Shown here in pieces: positions 46,201-56,900 of a stretch of DNA of 64,000 nucleotides. Positions within the stretch are counted from its first letter, which is position 1. Each line of letters begins with the position of its first letter. The stretch lies in NCBI RefSeq assembly GCF_000006565.2, contig NC_031479.1, positions 744,001-808,000 of the forward strand. Reading direction: 5' to 3'. Below the pieces are notes generated by a model. That model was not told where the DNA came from, searched no databases, and saw nothing but the letters and a program-made list of their open reading frames with translations. Source of the DNA: Toxoplasma gondii ME49. Lineage: Eukaryota; Apicomplexa; Conoidasida; Eucoccidiorida; Sarcocystidae. A program made the position numbers and the translations under genes.

Positions 46201-46480
46201 AGAGTTCTCCTGAGAATCAGCGTCGAGTTTGGACCGAAGTCACCGATGTGTTCTGGCACGGTGATTTGTGTTTCAACTGTTTCAGCTTCGACTTGAAGGC
46301 ACGAACAAGGAAGCAGCTAAGGAAGTTCTGAAAGACGTTCTCACGGACCCGGCGTACTCGGCGCTCCAGCTCCTACAGGAGGATGACTTCGACAAAGCGG
46401 CGCAGCTTGCGGTGAAAGTGGCAAGCGTTGTGGATGCGGCAGCAAAGGCGAACCTGAAGGTTCACATTTCGGCGCCGTAA
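43257..46480 (+). CDS. Succinyl-CoA synthetase beta subunit, mitochondrial
   Basis: Beta subunit of the TCA-cycle enzyme that couples succinyl-CoA to succinate conversion with ADP or GDP phosphorylation; it acts as a heterodimer with an alpha subunit encoded elsewhere. Exons 43257-43897, 44337-44419, 45050-45627 and 46286-46480, phases 2, 1, 0, give 498 residues. About 75 N-terminal residues are Ala/Ser/Arg-rich without acidic residues (mitochondrial presequence), ending in RRFLNLHEYQS, where the mature beta subunit normally begins. The ATP-grasp region includes VKAQVLAGGRG, DRGAGGPILIGSARGG (across intron 1) and QIEVNPLVETHDGRV. The C-terminal ligase domain has NGAGLAMATMD, HGGSPANFLDVGGGA and NIFGGIMRCDVIAKG, followed by VVLRLEGTNKEAAK across the last intron. 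Length is usual once the presequence is removed. Nucleotide preference cannot be read with confidence. The ATG lies in CACAATGG. Confidence 0.97.
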
Positions 46481-48245
46481 ATAGAAATATTGCGATGTCT
46501 GCTGTCGCCGATGGCTGCAGCAAGTCCGCACGCCGACTGGATCCGGAGCTGACGATGCTCGAAGAGTGCCGGCTGTGGACTACGAATGAGGTAGTTGTCT
46601 GAGACACTTTCGCTGCTTGTTCAAACATTTGGCGAGCGATCCTGAATCTGGAAAATTGACAGGCGGTGGTAGGTCATCCCGGGAAACTGTGGCGCGGGGC
46701 AGCTGCTGTGTATGTACGGGCGGGTCGGAGTGAGCGAGGTTCCTGAAGTGGCCAGTCTTGTCAGGAAGGAGAATTTTTTCCAGGAAAGATGTGTGTCACG
46801 TATTCGACGTAGGTCCTTCAAATACCATCAGCGCGCCACGTCCACTTGTTTCTCTGTACACGGGCATGTTGAAGCCGGAACGAAGGCATTCATGTCGAAA
46901 GCGTGCACTCAGGTACCGCGTGTCGTAGATGCGCGGGGTACATCGCCAGCAGTTGTATGGGCTTTCGCTTGCAGAATTTGAATTTGCCTGTCGTTGAACC
47001 TGCGTCTCGATTTCTTTCAAACGCTCTGGTAGCCCGTTGTACTAATTCATTAAATGACGACCAGTCAGATCTTGTCAGAACAACTTGCCATTGCCTATAG
47101 AGCAAGAAAGCCCACGCATTTGGTTTAGGCTGAAGTGCAGTGCAGGGTACCCGGGTTGAGGGATTCCAGTACACGGGCGTCACTCAGCAGTGAAGCCCGA
47201 CTCGTGCTGAGGAGAGTGTGCTCTGTGGGGTTTCCCAGAGTTCCACGACACGGTCTGACGGATCTGAGAAATCGTAGTCAAAAGCAAAGCGCTCCCCGCT
47301 GCAAGTGCAGGACGTCCAGTTAAGAAACCGGTGAGGCAACCAGCTAAAGCCATAGATAGTTTAGTGCATTTGAAAACGTGGGTATCAGCTGTTGTAGCCT
47401 GCTTGAGAGTGTTTGTCCGCAAGTCCGTTAGGCCACACGCGAATGCAGCGTGGGCACTGTCGGTTTTTGAGAACAACACTGGCATCCCAGCGAGTGTGAT
47501 CAGGGCGTCGTAGTGGTCACACCCTGTTTCAGGAGAATCGTCTCGCCGTCGTCTACAGTTGCTACACACTTATACGCAGTGATACATTATTTAGGTCTGT
47601 TTTTTGTTTGTGCATCTGAACGGACTCAACGGCAATGCACTTGAAACGGGCGTTGAATGATGGGTAGCCTCGAATTAAACGAGGAGCAAACAAGGACTTT
47701 CCCATGGCAGAGCTGTCGCTACTTCATGACCGGGAGAACTGCAAAACGTTCGATGAACGCGAAACTGAACGACAGCAACTCTATCGGGCAAGCGACGAAA
47801 CCAGTGCCGCTTGCAGTTCAAACATAACAGCATTAGCCCCTCCTTTCGATCGATAACATGAAGCATCGCGCTTTTTCGCAGAGTACGCTAAGGGATAAGC
47901 TGCGGTTCGATGACCCTTCCGTGAATGGCCTTTTCTCCTAGCGTTGAAAAATGTACATCTTCACACTGTCATAGGCGGAGAGGCGTACACCCTCTCTACC
48001 ACCGTTACTGGTTCACAATCAACGGGAAAAGGTATTTCACAGCGAGAACCGCTTGATGTCCTCTCCATTCGCATCGTGTCACAGTGAAATTGCCAACAAA
48101 GTTGGCGTCACCTCCCAGACGCAAGCCACGAAACAACGTCCGGTCCATCAAGGGAGTGACCCGTTTGTTGACATTTGCAACCGCACTGCGACAACTTCGA
48201 CAGAAACTTGACAATGCCCTCGACTCGGTTGCAAGAGGTGCCCTT
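46481..48245. other. Convergent intergenic region
   Basis: Three-prime flanks of succinyl-CoA synthetase beta (+) and of the secreted-protein gene (-). A minus-strand open segment at 47180-47569 is listed separately as a possible exon. Otherwise nothing recognisable. Confidence 0.5.
47180..47569 (-). other. Possible coding segment of unknown function
   Basis: A 129-codon open stretch without a conventional ATG at its start (an internal ATG begins MPVLFSKTDSAHAAF). It has balanced composition and a small-residue hydrophobic segment (SMALAGCLTGFLTGRP, then ALAAGSALLL) that could be one or two membrane helices. No flanking splice sites can be assigned with confidence. It may be part of a small minus-strand gene extending towards 46900, or chance. 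Confidence 0.25.
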
Positions 48246-49193
48246 TCAGCCCGCGTTGTCACTGGCTCGTCTGTCAGACGATGACTCGTCATTGAGTGTA
48301 TTTTGTGGCCTGCCATTCACAACTCCTGATGCTGGTGCTCCGCCGGGGATTTCTGTTCTCTTTGACGCGTCCGGGGCAAATAGCAGTGCCTGCGTCAGGA
48401 GCCCACGGCGCGCTTCCAGAAGTTCTCGTGGTGCATTAGGGGAAAGCGCAAGCAGCGTACTATCGAGATGAAAAAGCTTATCAATCCCTCTAGCCGCTGT
48501 CACCCTAGCTTCGCGAACCTGCCGGTCGTCCGTCTGCAGTGACATTGCGATGAGGGACTTGAGACATGTTGCCACAAGGGGAAGGCCGTCTCTAAAAATC
48601 CGATATAGACGTTGTGTTTCATGTTTCAGAAGAGCATCCGACACATCACCCGAGAAAATAAGGAAACCCTTTCTAAAGTTGTAAAACTGCTCTGTGATGA
48701 ACCTGGAGTAGCCCTCCAAAACAGGCAGAGCAGTATAGCCGTTCAGCACATACTGAATACGGAGGAGAATATCTCCAGAAGCAACCCCTGTGCCGACCAA
48801 CTCTTGAGCCCTGTAGTATTTGTTGATGAAGCGCTGTGCCGCATCAGTGCTCTCGGCCACTCCCCACACGAAGGCGCGTTGATGTTTGTTCAAAGATGAT
48901 ACATATTGGCAGAAAAAATGTACCCCAGTACCCAGCATGTTTATTTTATCGACAAGAGCGTCGAGCGATGCCACATCATCTGACGTGAGGACTCTATACT
49001 TTGCAACGATACCTTCTGCGAATGGTGCATTTCGGACTCTCCAAAGAAGAGTAGCCACTGGATTGCGACCCTTCAACGAGGCACCACCGAAAATTGTGGA
49101 AGTGACTCTCTGCGGACCACTACTAACCAGAAGAGTGACGACGCCGATTAAGACAGTAAAGCGTCCTACGTAACGTGAGATTCCGACCTTCAT
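48246..49193 (-). CDS. Secreted protein, candidate dense-granule or rhoptry cargo
   Basis: Intronless 315-residue gene. The N-terminus is a classic signal peptide: basic start, hydrophobic core (FTVLIGVVTLLVSS), then a small-residue region around residue 30. No other strong hydrophobic segment follows, so a soluble or peripherally bound product is expected. The middle is helix-rich (for example TSDDVASLDALVDKINMLG, YYRAQELVGTGVASGDILL, QFYNFRKGFLIFSGD). The last 40 residues are Pro/Ser/Asp/Arg-rich and probably disordered. I do not recognise a named family or catalytic motif. Single-exon genes for signal-peptide proteins without homologues are typical of Toxoplasma dense-granule and rhoptry proteins, and an AGAGACG element in sense orientation lies about 365 bp upstream. 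The function is inferred from these features only. Confidence 0.75.
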   Translation of the reverse strand: MKVGISRYVGRFTVLIGVVTLLVSSGPQRVTSTIFGGASLKGRNPVATLLWRVRNAPFAEGIVAKYRVLTSDDVASLDALVDKINMLGTGVHFFCQYVSSLNKHQRAFVWGVAESTDAAQRFINKYYRAQELVGTGVASGDILLRIQYVLNGYTALPVLEGYSRFITEQFYNFRKGFLIFSGDVSDALLKHETQRLYRIFRDGLPLVATCLKSLIAMSLQTDDRQVREARVTAARGIDKLFHLDSTLLALSPNAPRELLEARRGLLTQALLFAPDASKRTEIPGGAPASGVVNGRPQNTLNDESSSDRRASDNAG

Positions 49194-51572
49194 CTCTCTG
49201 GGACGACGGACACAAACACTGAGGCACCTCAGGGCTACCCTGCCAATTGTTCTTCAAGTTTCGGGACTTGCACTCCACAAAGAAAAGGGCTCCGTTCCAA
49301 TCCGTTTAGGGTTTAAACGGCGTGACCGGTTAAAAAAACAGGCACCGCAAACAGGACATCCATAAAGCAGAATGTCAAGAGTGGGTCGAGTTTTTTTGAT
49401 GCATGAAAATATGAATGATAAAGGCTAGTTAGTTGCACACTTACCACTAAACTGTATCGTTTTGATTAAAGAAGGTACTCCATGTAAATTATCGGAACCA
49501 CTTGCAATCTCCCGCACGTCCCATTCTTGTGACATCGGGAACGGCAGCCGCAACCTGCGTCTCTGTAGGGCTGTACTGCCTCGACAGCACCAGTTCGCTC
49601 ACTCGACACTTGTTCATGGGCCGTTTCCTTCGGCGTTTTCCATGTTAGTTTCTGTTGTCCTCGCTGTCAGACTGAAGCACTACTGGCGAAGACCTCGAGG
49701 CAATTACCGGGACTGGCGACTTGTGGGTTCGTTTTCACACCCTCTCGCGGCAGGTGCCTAACGAGACGCATGCTCTCAAGAGACAGCGGTGACCGCGAGC
49801 ACCTATGGTACATCATCGTTCGTACTGGAGTAGAAGAAGAAAGGCCACAGCTCGAACAAGCGCACATCGCCCACGAGCTGCGGCAAGAGGAAGTCGTACT
49901 GACTGGCAACAACTCAGGGGCTTAATGTTTGCCTCGCCTTTGTGGACAACAGACACACAGTGACAGCGGAGTTGAAGTGCTCGAGCCCATGTGCGGCTGT
50001 TTTGGGGGGAGAAGGTCCGGCGAGTCACTGGTGACAATGACACCGTCCACGCCGCGCTTGCTACCAATTAGTGGCATGCCGGGATATCATTTCTCTACGC
50101 TGAACAACGGGAGCAGTTGTGGCATCCCTTCACCATGGTACGGCTGGCCTGTGGCTGTTGCAAAGACTTCTACATCGTTGAAAGACGAGACATGCACCGT
50201 TAAAGTGATTGATGGTGTTCGAACCGTAGGTACTCCAGCCTGTGGTGGGATTAGGCGCAGATGCGCCGTAGGCAGTAACAGTGCTTTGCAGCACACCGGT
50301 GCCTTAATATGTCCTGCTCTTGCTGCGTCCATCATGCAGAAGTAACACCGTGAACAGCCGGATGAGTGCCATCAGTGAAATCTCCCTTGCACACTTCTAA
50401 GCATGCGGTGAGAAGGGCGCGTTGCTAGAAACGTGCCTCGTGAGTCGTTACAGAGAAGAAGTGGAAGAGGCAGATGGCAACCTTTCGGGACAGCTTCAAA
50501 AAGTCATCACAAAGGCTCAGGAAAAATTACTCTGACATTCGCCCACCACACAATCACTCTTCAGGCACGGTGACCCTGGGCGAATGGAAAAACGATTTCA
50601 TCGAGTTCACCTCATGAAAATGCATACATTAATGCGTACATATATGAGCAAGTAGATGCCTATGTTTAAGAACCAGTATGGGTACCCACATACTTGCATG
50701 TGTATGCATACGAAGCCAAACATGGATTATCACTCATAAATGTATACACATTAAGTCTAGTCAAATTGTATGTACCTGTCCCATGCACAATACCCGCACA
50801 AATGTAAATACATGTATATTCGTCAGAACCGAACACGACGACACTTCGAATCACTGGATCATGTAGACTTCTCAAAAAAACGGTGTGCAATAGAAGAGAA
50901 CGGGTCAGTCCGTCTTCTGGAAGATGACAGTAACTGTGGAGGATGAGAACGGGGAAAGGACGCCAGGATGGTACCACAAGCAGGTTTGTTCAGCTGCGGG
51001 AAAGGTTTATTCTTCAGTGTGCTTTACACTTTCTTTCGGAGACAGAAAACCGCTCGAATGCCAGACCCACAGGGGTTGTAACGAGGGAACTGTTTAACCG
51101 AACCCATTGCATACGGCTCCTCTTCAGTTGCAGCTACATTGGTCACCTGCGTCCTTGGCGGGCTGCGGCACAGAAAACCGATTTGCCAGGGCGGAAGATA
51201 AACGCAAGCCGGCTTCGGTCGCGCGCCGATGCAAACGGAGGAAGGCTAAGCAAAACTCCAATCACGAACTTTACCCCAGATTAGTACGCTTCCTCTTCTC
51301 TACGGTGTAACGCCTTTCACGTCAGCGCACAAGTGGAAAATAAAGAAACCACACACTTCGAGCCCGTTTCTTCGTCCGCGGGCCCCAATGGCGCAATCGC
51401 TAGCGGATCTTCTTTATTTCGGTGTCTCGACGTTGCCGGGAATTGCCCGTGTCGACTCTTTCCCCCGTGGATGAGGAAACCCGGGGGAGCATTTCATTCA
51501 GTAGCTTCCACCAGGCCGCAATACCCTGACTTTGATACTCGTCTTCACCCGTTCAAAACATGACCCAAAATA
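49194..51572. other. Intergenic region
   Basis: Upstream flank of the secreted-protein gene and downstream flank of the 685-codon gene, both minus strand. Apart from the AGAGACG element, frames at 49929-50345 (+) and 50087-50335 (-) overlap each other and neither has splice or family support. Confidence 0.5.
49558..49564 (-). promoter_or_regulatory. AGAGACG element upstream of the secreted-protein gene
   Basis: CGTCTCT on the plus strand is AGAGACG in the direction of the minus-strand gene, about 365 bp before its ATG. WGAGACG is a known promoter element of Toxoplasma secretory-protein genes. The distance closely matches the ROP1 copy. Confidence 0.35.
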
Positions 51573-53630
51573 TCACGCTCCCTTCTTTATCGAAGAGAAA
51601 ATTAGAGCTCCTACACCAACCATGACGGCGCTGACGAGGCCCATTTGTGTCACCTGGAGGACAACGCCTCCCAGCTCTCCATCGTCGCGCCTCCTGTTCC
51701 GCTCTTTGCCCGCCCTTGTTGTTTCTTCCTCGTCCGGCCAAGTTAATCCCGTGTCCCCATGTTGCCTTTCTAACTGCCGTTGAAGTACCTTGGCCTGCTT
51801 TTCGCGCTGATCCCGCTGAACTAGCTCGATTTGCTGTTGAATTCGTCTGATCTGCATCTCTATTTGCCGAATCTCTTGCTGCATCAGTTTCTGTTCCGAG
51901 CAATCACTCGCTTGCTGAAATAGTTTTCTCTCTCCCACGGCTTTTACGATTCCCGCGTTGCTGCTTCCGCCCTCAGGATCGAGGCTGTCGCCATTCTCTC
52001 TCGTTTCGTCTCCCTCCCTGCCTGCTCCACGAGGAACTTCCGACGTACCTCCGCTCTCCGTTCTACTCCTATCACCTTTCTCCCGTTCGCTGCTCCTCTC
52101 AAGACGTCTACACCCCGTCTGTCCTCCTACCATATGAGTCACGACGCCTTGCCGTAGCGTGCGTCGGTGCACCTCCGTTAAAAGAAGGCGAAGTTGATCA
52201 AGTCGATGAAGTGCAGGAGCTTGATGCTGTTGCCACGCGGCCAAGGCATTCTTTTTGTTGAGCTGCTGTGCTTCCTCGCGCGACCAGAAGAGCTTATAAA
52301 AGGGCGAAAAACACTTTTCTTTGGCCACATCCAGTAGCAACAAAGCGCTGCCTTCCACAAGTAACAAACGGAGGAAGGCAGGTGAGGAGGGCGGGACGCC
52401 TTCGAATCGCGGGTAACCGTATCTGCTGTCTTGCTGTACGAAACTAGAACCACAGTCCAGCAAGAGTGGGAACGCTAAGGCAGACCGATGGACCGATGCT
52501 ACCCAGCCTGAGGAGGCACCGAGAGACTCGAGAGACGAAACTGCAGACCCGGCCTGCACAAGTGGTTGAGAATAGGATGGCTCTGGGACCACCACCGGGT
52601 GGACATGCGACAAAGTGCCTTGCCGGGAGCACGGGCTCTCAACGGGAGTATTTCTTGAGGATCCTCTACAGAAAAGTGAATCTGAGTCCTTCATTGAGAA
52701 TGCCTTCCCTGTTGGCACAGGCATACCACTTCCCCGTCCTCGTGGACATAGTCTGTTTTGTCGCTCCGCAGGCGTGCATCCACTGCAACCTATCTGTGTT
52801 TCCCCTAGAGTTTTCATTCCTTCTTGGGTGTCCAGCTCTAGCGTCTCGTTCGCGGCAACTGCACTAAAAGGAAAAGAAAGTGGACTATTTTGCGCATGCA
52901 GGACTGGGGCACCGACGGTCTCTGAAGAAGCAGTGGGATTCTTTTCGTGCGAGTCGTCAGATCCGCCGCTGCCTCCGTCACTACTTTGCTGCCTTCTGTC
53001 GGACTGTGTCTGACTGTGTTCTCCGCTGTTCCGCTCCTCATTGCGTGTTTCGTCATGAAGAATGTCGTGAGACAACTGACAGATTGACGCCTCACATACA
53101 CATTCATGTTCTTCACATGCTTCTCTGTGGCGTTCATCCCGAGCACCCGCGTCACTTGGCTCCGTGGCACCAGATGTCTGATGCAGATGTCGGTTTCCAC
53201 CCGTCGGAAGAGACGCCCCCGGAGATACCGTTCTCTCGTCCACTCCAGAGCGTATTCCCACCCATGGTAGCTGAAGAATCGGGTCTACGCATGTAGATTT
53301 TATGTCGCGCGTTTCAAGATTCGGGTACGCAGTCGAACTCACAGGTTCGGTACCACAGACCTGCACGTTTACTTGGGTCGCTTGGGAAGCAGGACGGAGA
53401 AGGTGTCCAGGCGACGGACAGTTTCCGTTCACCGGTGTTTGAAAAGTAAACTTCACCGAGGCACTTGGAGCAGCCGCCGCTCCCTCGCCAAACAGCCACT
53501 CGTGTGGGGGACTGATGCCTGCACCCGTCAGTTCCACGTGGAACCTCTCTCGGCTGGAAAAAAGTAAAAAGCCGCACACAAAACGAGAGCATAAAGCAAC
53601 ACGACGCCGCCACGTAGAGCATGGATGCAC
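51573..53630 (-). CDS. Coiled-coil protein with C-terminal membrane anchor
   Basis: A 685-codon open frame. The N-terminal 30 residues (Arg-rich, then FVCGFLLFSS) could be a weak signal peptide. However, a strong splice acceptor (CTTTTTACTTTTTTCCAG at about 53552 on the minus strand) suggests that the first coding exon may lie upstream and that the mature sequence begins near FHVELTGAGISPP. Residues about 80-370 are Ser/Glu/Gly-rich and probably disordered. A more ordered segment (about 370-500) contains FLRLLLVEGSALLLLDVAKE and LHRLDQLRLLLTEVHRRTL. Residues about 590-640 form a Gln/Glu/Arg coiled coil (QIEMQIRRIQQQIELVQRDQ). The protein ends in one membrane segment (MGLVSAVMVGVGALIF) with a 7-residue tail SSIKKGA, so it is either a single-pass secretory protein or tail-anchored. 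I recognise no family. Confidence 0.65.
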   Translation of the reverse strand: MHPCSTWRRRVALCSRFVCGFLLFSSRERFHVELTGAGISPPHEWLFGEGAAAAPSASVKFTFQTPVNGNCPSPGHLLRPASQATQVNVQVCGTEPVSSTAYPNLETRDIKSTCVDPILQLPWVGIRSGVDERTVSPGASLPTGGNRHLHQTSGATEPSDAGARDERHREACEEHECVCEASICQLSHDILHDETRNEERNSGEHSQTQSDRRQQSSDGGSGGSDDSHEKNPTASSETVGAPVLHAQNSPLSFPFSAVAANETLELDTQEGMKTLGETQIGCSGCTPAERQNRLCPRGRGSGMPVPTGKAFSMKDSDSLFCRGSSRNTPVESPCSRQGTLSHVHPVVVPEPSYSQPLVQAGSAVSSLESLGASSGWVASVHRSALAFPLLLDCGSSFVQQDSRYGYPRFEGVPPSSPAFLRLLLVEGSALLLLDVAKEKCFSPFYKLFWSREEAQQLNKKNALAAWQQHQAPALHRLDQLRLLLTEVHRRTLRQGVVTHMVGGQTGCRRLERSSEREKGDRSRTESGGTSEVPRGAGREGDETRENGDSLDPEGGSSNAGIVKAVGERKLFQQASDCSEQKLMQQEIRQIEMQIRRIQQQIELVQRDQREKQAKVLQRQLERQHGDTGLTWPDEEETTRAGKERNRRRDDGELGGVVLQVTQMGLVSAVMVGVGALIFSSIKKGA

Positions 53631-53966
53631 CTGAATTTGCTGTGAAGCACATACGTGTTTCTCGAACCAGAGTGCAGTCCTCGGATAAACGGTTGCTGCG
53701 CAAAACTATGGACACCGCCAGAACACCTCGAGGTTCCAGGCAATACGAAAATAGATTTGAGTTTCTACAGAATGGTAATGCCTCAGGAACACTACAAGCA
53801 CGTCACCAAAATCAGGACACAGTATAGACCCTGGAACAAAATGTGTACCCAGCAACCTCTCCACACAGTGTTTCATAATGCTGCCAATCTGTCCTGAAAA
53901 GCTTACTCAAAGCTAAAGGGTAATAAGTGAATGCGGGCAACGTTGTAGCGTGAATGGTTCCGTGTC

Positions 53967-56900
53967 TCAAGCAATCGCTATTTTTTCCCGCAGTGTTCTC
54001 AGTTTCGAATGAGATTCAAACAATTGATGAACTTCGTTTGCCAGGTGGCTGCAGTCTGCTTCTGCAAACAACGTGAACCTCCAACGAAATGCATTCCTGC
54101 CATTTGTTCGCCCGTTAACATGGGAACCTACTAGCGTCCGAGAAGCGAGACGTCAACGGTGTCGCTCATAGCGAGGATCGGGAAGACACAGCAGAGCTTT
54201 CTCAACCGACGGAGAATCAGGAGTCTTTGCGGCGTCAAGGCTCCTTCGCATGGTCTCAACAGCCACAAAACGACGTGAATCTGAAACCAAGACAATGAAC
54301 CGAGGGTAGTGATGCGAAACATGAACGAACGACTTCATTGCGTCTTCCTGCATTCGCTAAAATGCATTTGAATCAATTCTGACAGTAGTGCGTAAGACTA
54401 CACTCGGTGGTGCTGGTTTGTGACGGATTCGTACCCGGTCATCGATGCACTGCCCAAGTTGCTTCTTTCTATCCAGGTGGTCCAGGAGCTTAAGCTCGCA
54501 GTATGGGATGGCCAACAGCTCGTGTGACGCCTCTGTCACTGCCACTGAGAAAACGTCAGGGCGTAGGAGGAAACTACAAATCGCCGACACCATTCCACGT
54601 CGAGACCAAGTAAAAGATCGAGACATACTGAGCAAGAAAGCCAATAAAACTCTCTGAATCTAGGGCGCAGGAACCCAAACGCGGACAAGATGGCAACTCA
54701 ACTTCTCTGGAGACACCACAACTGCCCTGAAACAAAAGTGCCACTTATGACCGTGAGATCGTCATTTCTTTTCCCTTGAACCATGTAACATCATTGTGTG
54801 AATGACGATATCACCATGTTTCCTCCCGCCGATTCTGTCTACGCACAATCTACACGGTGCAGATCCCTCGGTATTCGTTGAGCGCAAAGAATGTACATGG
54901 AAACGTGAATCACTCGGCAGTGTTGTTACCTTCGAACAACGGGCGACACTCTCCGAGCTGAAAGACAACTTCCTCGCCACAGCAAACAGACCGCGACGAG
55001 ACGCGGTGCCACTGAAGAACGCACAACCCACAAACAGACGGGACACTACAGAGTAAATCTACTCACAAGGGGAGTGCAGGTTCACACAAGATGACACCTT
55101 TCCCAGCCACCGCCCCAAACTGGTCGAACAATACAGGGAAAAGAAACAGCGGAGTGCAAACAAGACAGACACGAGATGGAAATCCAAGAAAGACCGAAGT
55201 TTTACAGCTCACGATGTGACCTTCACGACAGAAGAAGCTATGTGCGGAATTCGTAGAAGCCTGAAAATCACCATGTCGAGCCGAAATGTGTGATAGCCTT
55301 CTTGGGGACTGCATTGGGACGCGAGGCTCCTCGATTCCCACGGTGTTTCGAAAACTTGAATATGCATACATTGGAAAACATCTCGTTGAGAAGAGTCGTC
55401 TTTCCTGATTGTCCTTCTCCAGTCAGGAGAATATTGAAGCGGTGTGTTTTGCCAAGAAAACGTCTCTTGCACTGTTTCTCCAGCTTTACCTGGACCTGCG
55501 ACACAAGGTACCACACGTAGGTTTTTCTTGTGTCTCAACCAAGAATTGTCAATACAGCGTTTATGCGGAAAATGAAAGAGACGCCAGCGTGTTGCCGTCT
55601 CGAAGTCTTTCACCACTCAGTTCCCCCCTTATTTCGACACGGAAAAATCGAATCCAACTGCTGCACACATTCGTGTACACCGCTACGGCACCATTGGGCA
55701 ACCGGCGGTCACGCATGCCGCACTACGCTGTACGTTTTTCCACACACGCTCACACGTATTCCCACAGCATTCCTGGCCACTTCGCATGTGAGTGCGAATA
55801 TGTGAGGGATCATTTCCTAAATTCCCCAGCGTCGAGAGGTGAACGAGATCGAAACCACAGTTGCGGCCTTTTCCTTCGGCGGTTCTTGTCCATCGATCAA
55901 AGTTCCCCGCGTTCCTGCTGGCATGCTGCGATTACCTGTCGAAGAAGGGTAGTACGAATAGATCGGTTTGTTGCACCGTTTCCGTCTTCCCGGTTGCTCT
56001 CGCATTCCTGAACTTCGCTCAGAATGGTGCTGACGCTGGAAAAGTCGTTGAGTGCAATGTTGCGGGCCACCTGAAACACACATTCAGCAATGGTCTCTAA
56101 TTTCAGCACCGCTGTGTGTGTGTGTGTACACAGGCACATTTGCATGCCTGTCCTGCGACAGCGAAGCCGCAGAGATATCGACAGTAGCCCGAATTCGAAC
56201 TGTCAACCCGTATCTGTATCGGCGTTGCATTCGTTTGTCCACGTTCTGAAAACTCGACCAAACTCCTCACGAATCACTATCGTGCGAGGTGTCCATCAAG
56301 GTGGAAATCACTGCACAGCATTAAAAGAAGCTTCATTACGGCTTTGCAGCGGAGGCATTTGCTTTTAGCTCATTCAGCAGCATTCTTCACACCCTCACGA
56401 CATCATTCTCTCTATCCTTCCCTCATATGCTTTCTGGTCCTAAGTTGGCTAGGTGAACGAATCACGTTTCAATAATACAGTCAGTTGAATCTCCTCTGAT
56501 TCCCTTGAGAGGAGGCTTCTCCCTAGAATTTGGATCACCTCTACCAAGCTTTGCATGCGACACGTTTTCCACTCTGTAACCTCAAACCCTTCCCCTTTTC
56601 CTATCCCCCCCTTCCTTCTCGGCTGCGCTCGCTACACACCTAGTCGCCGTCCAAGCCACCTCTGAAACTCACCGGTTCTCCACAGTAGAATCCGCGAGTC
56701 AGGCCCACCAGGCCGGTGACGGGACAAGATCCCGAGGAAAAGGGTTCTGTCATTTGTCCGGAAGACCCGTCGCCGCCTACCCCGTCTGGAACGACGCCTC
56801 TCAGGCCTGGCTGAAGGACGGGGCAGACTTCGCTTTTGTCGCAAGATACCAGAGTCCTCCCACCGGCACTCCGTCCACTGGCGCCGGCCTCAGCCTCTGC

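Noticed and set aside
49929..50345. Overlapping plus and minus frames of 138 and 82 codons
   Set aside because: Both look moderately protein-like but they overlap on opposite strands, with no splice sites, signal peptide or family support to choose between them.
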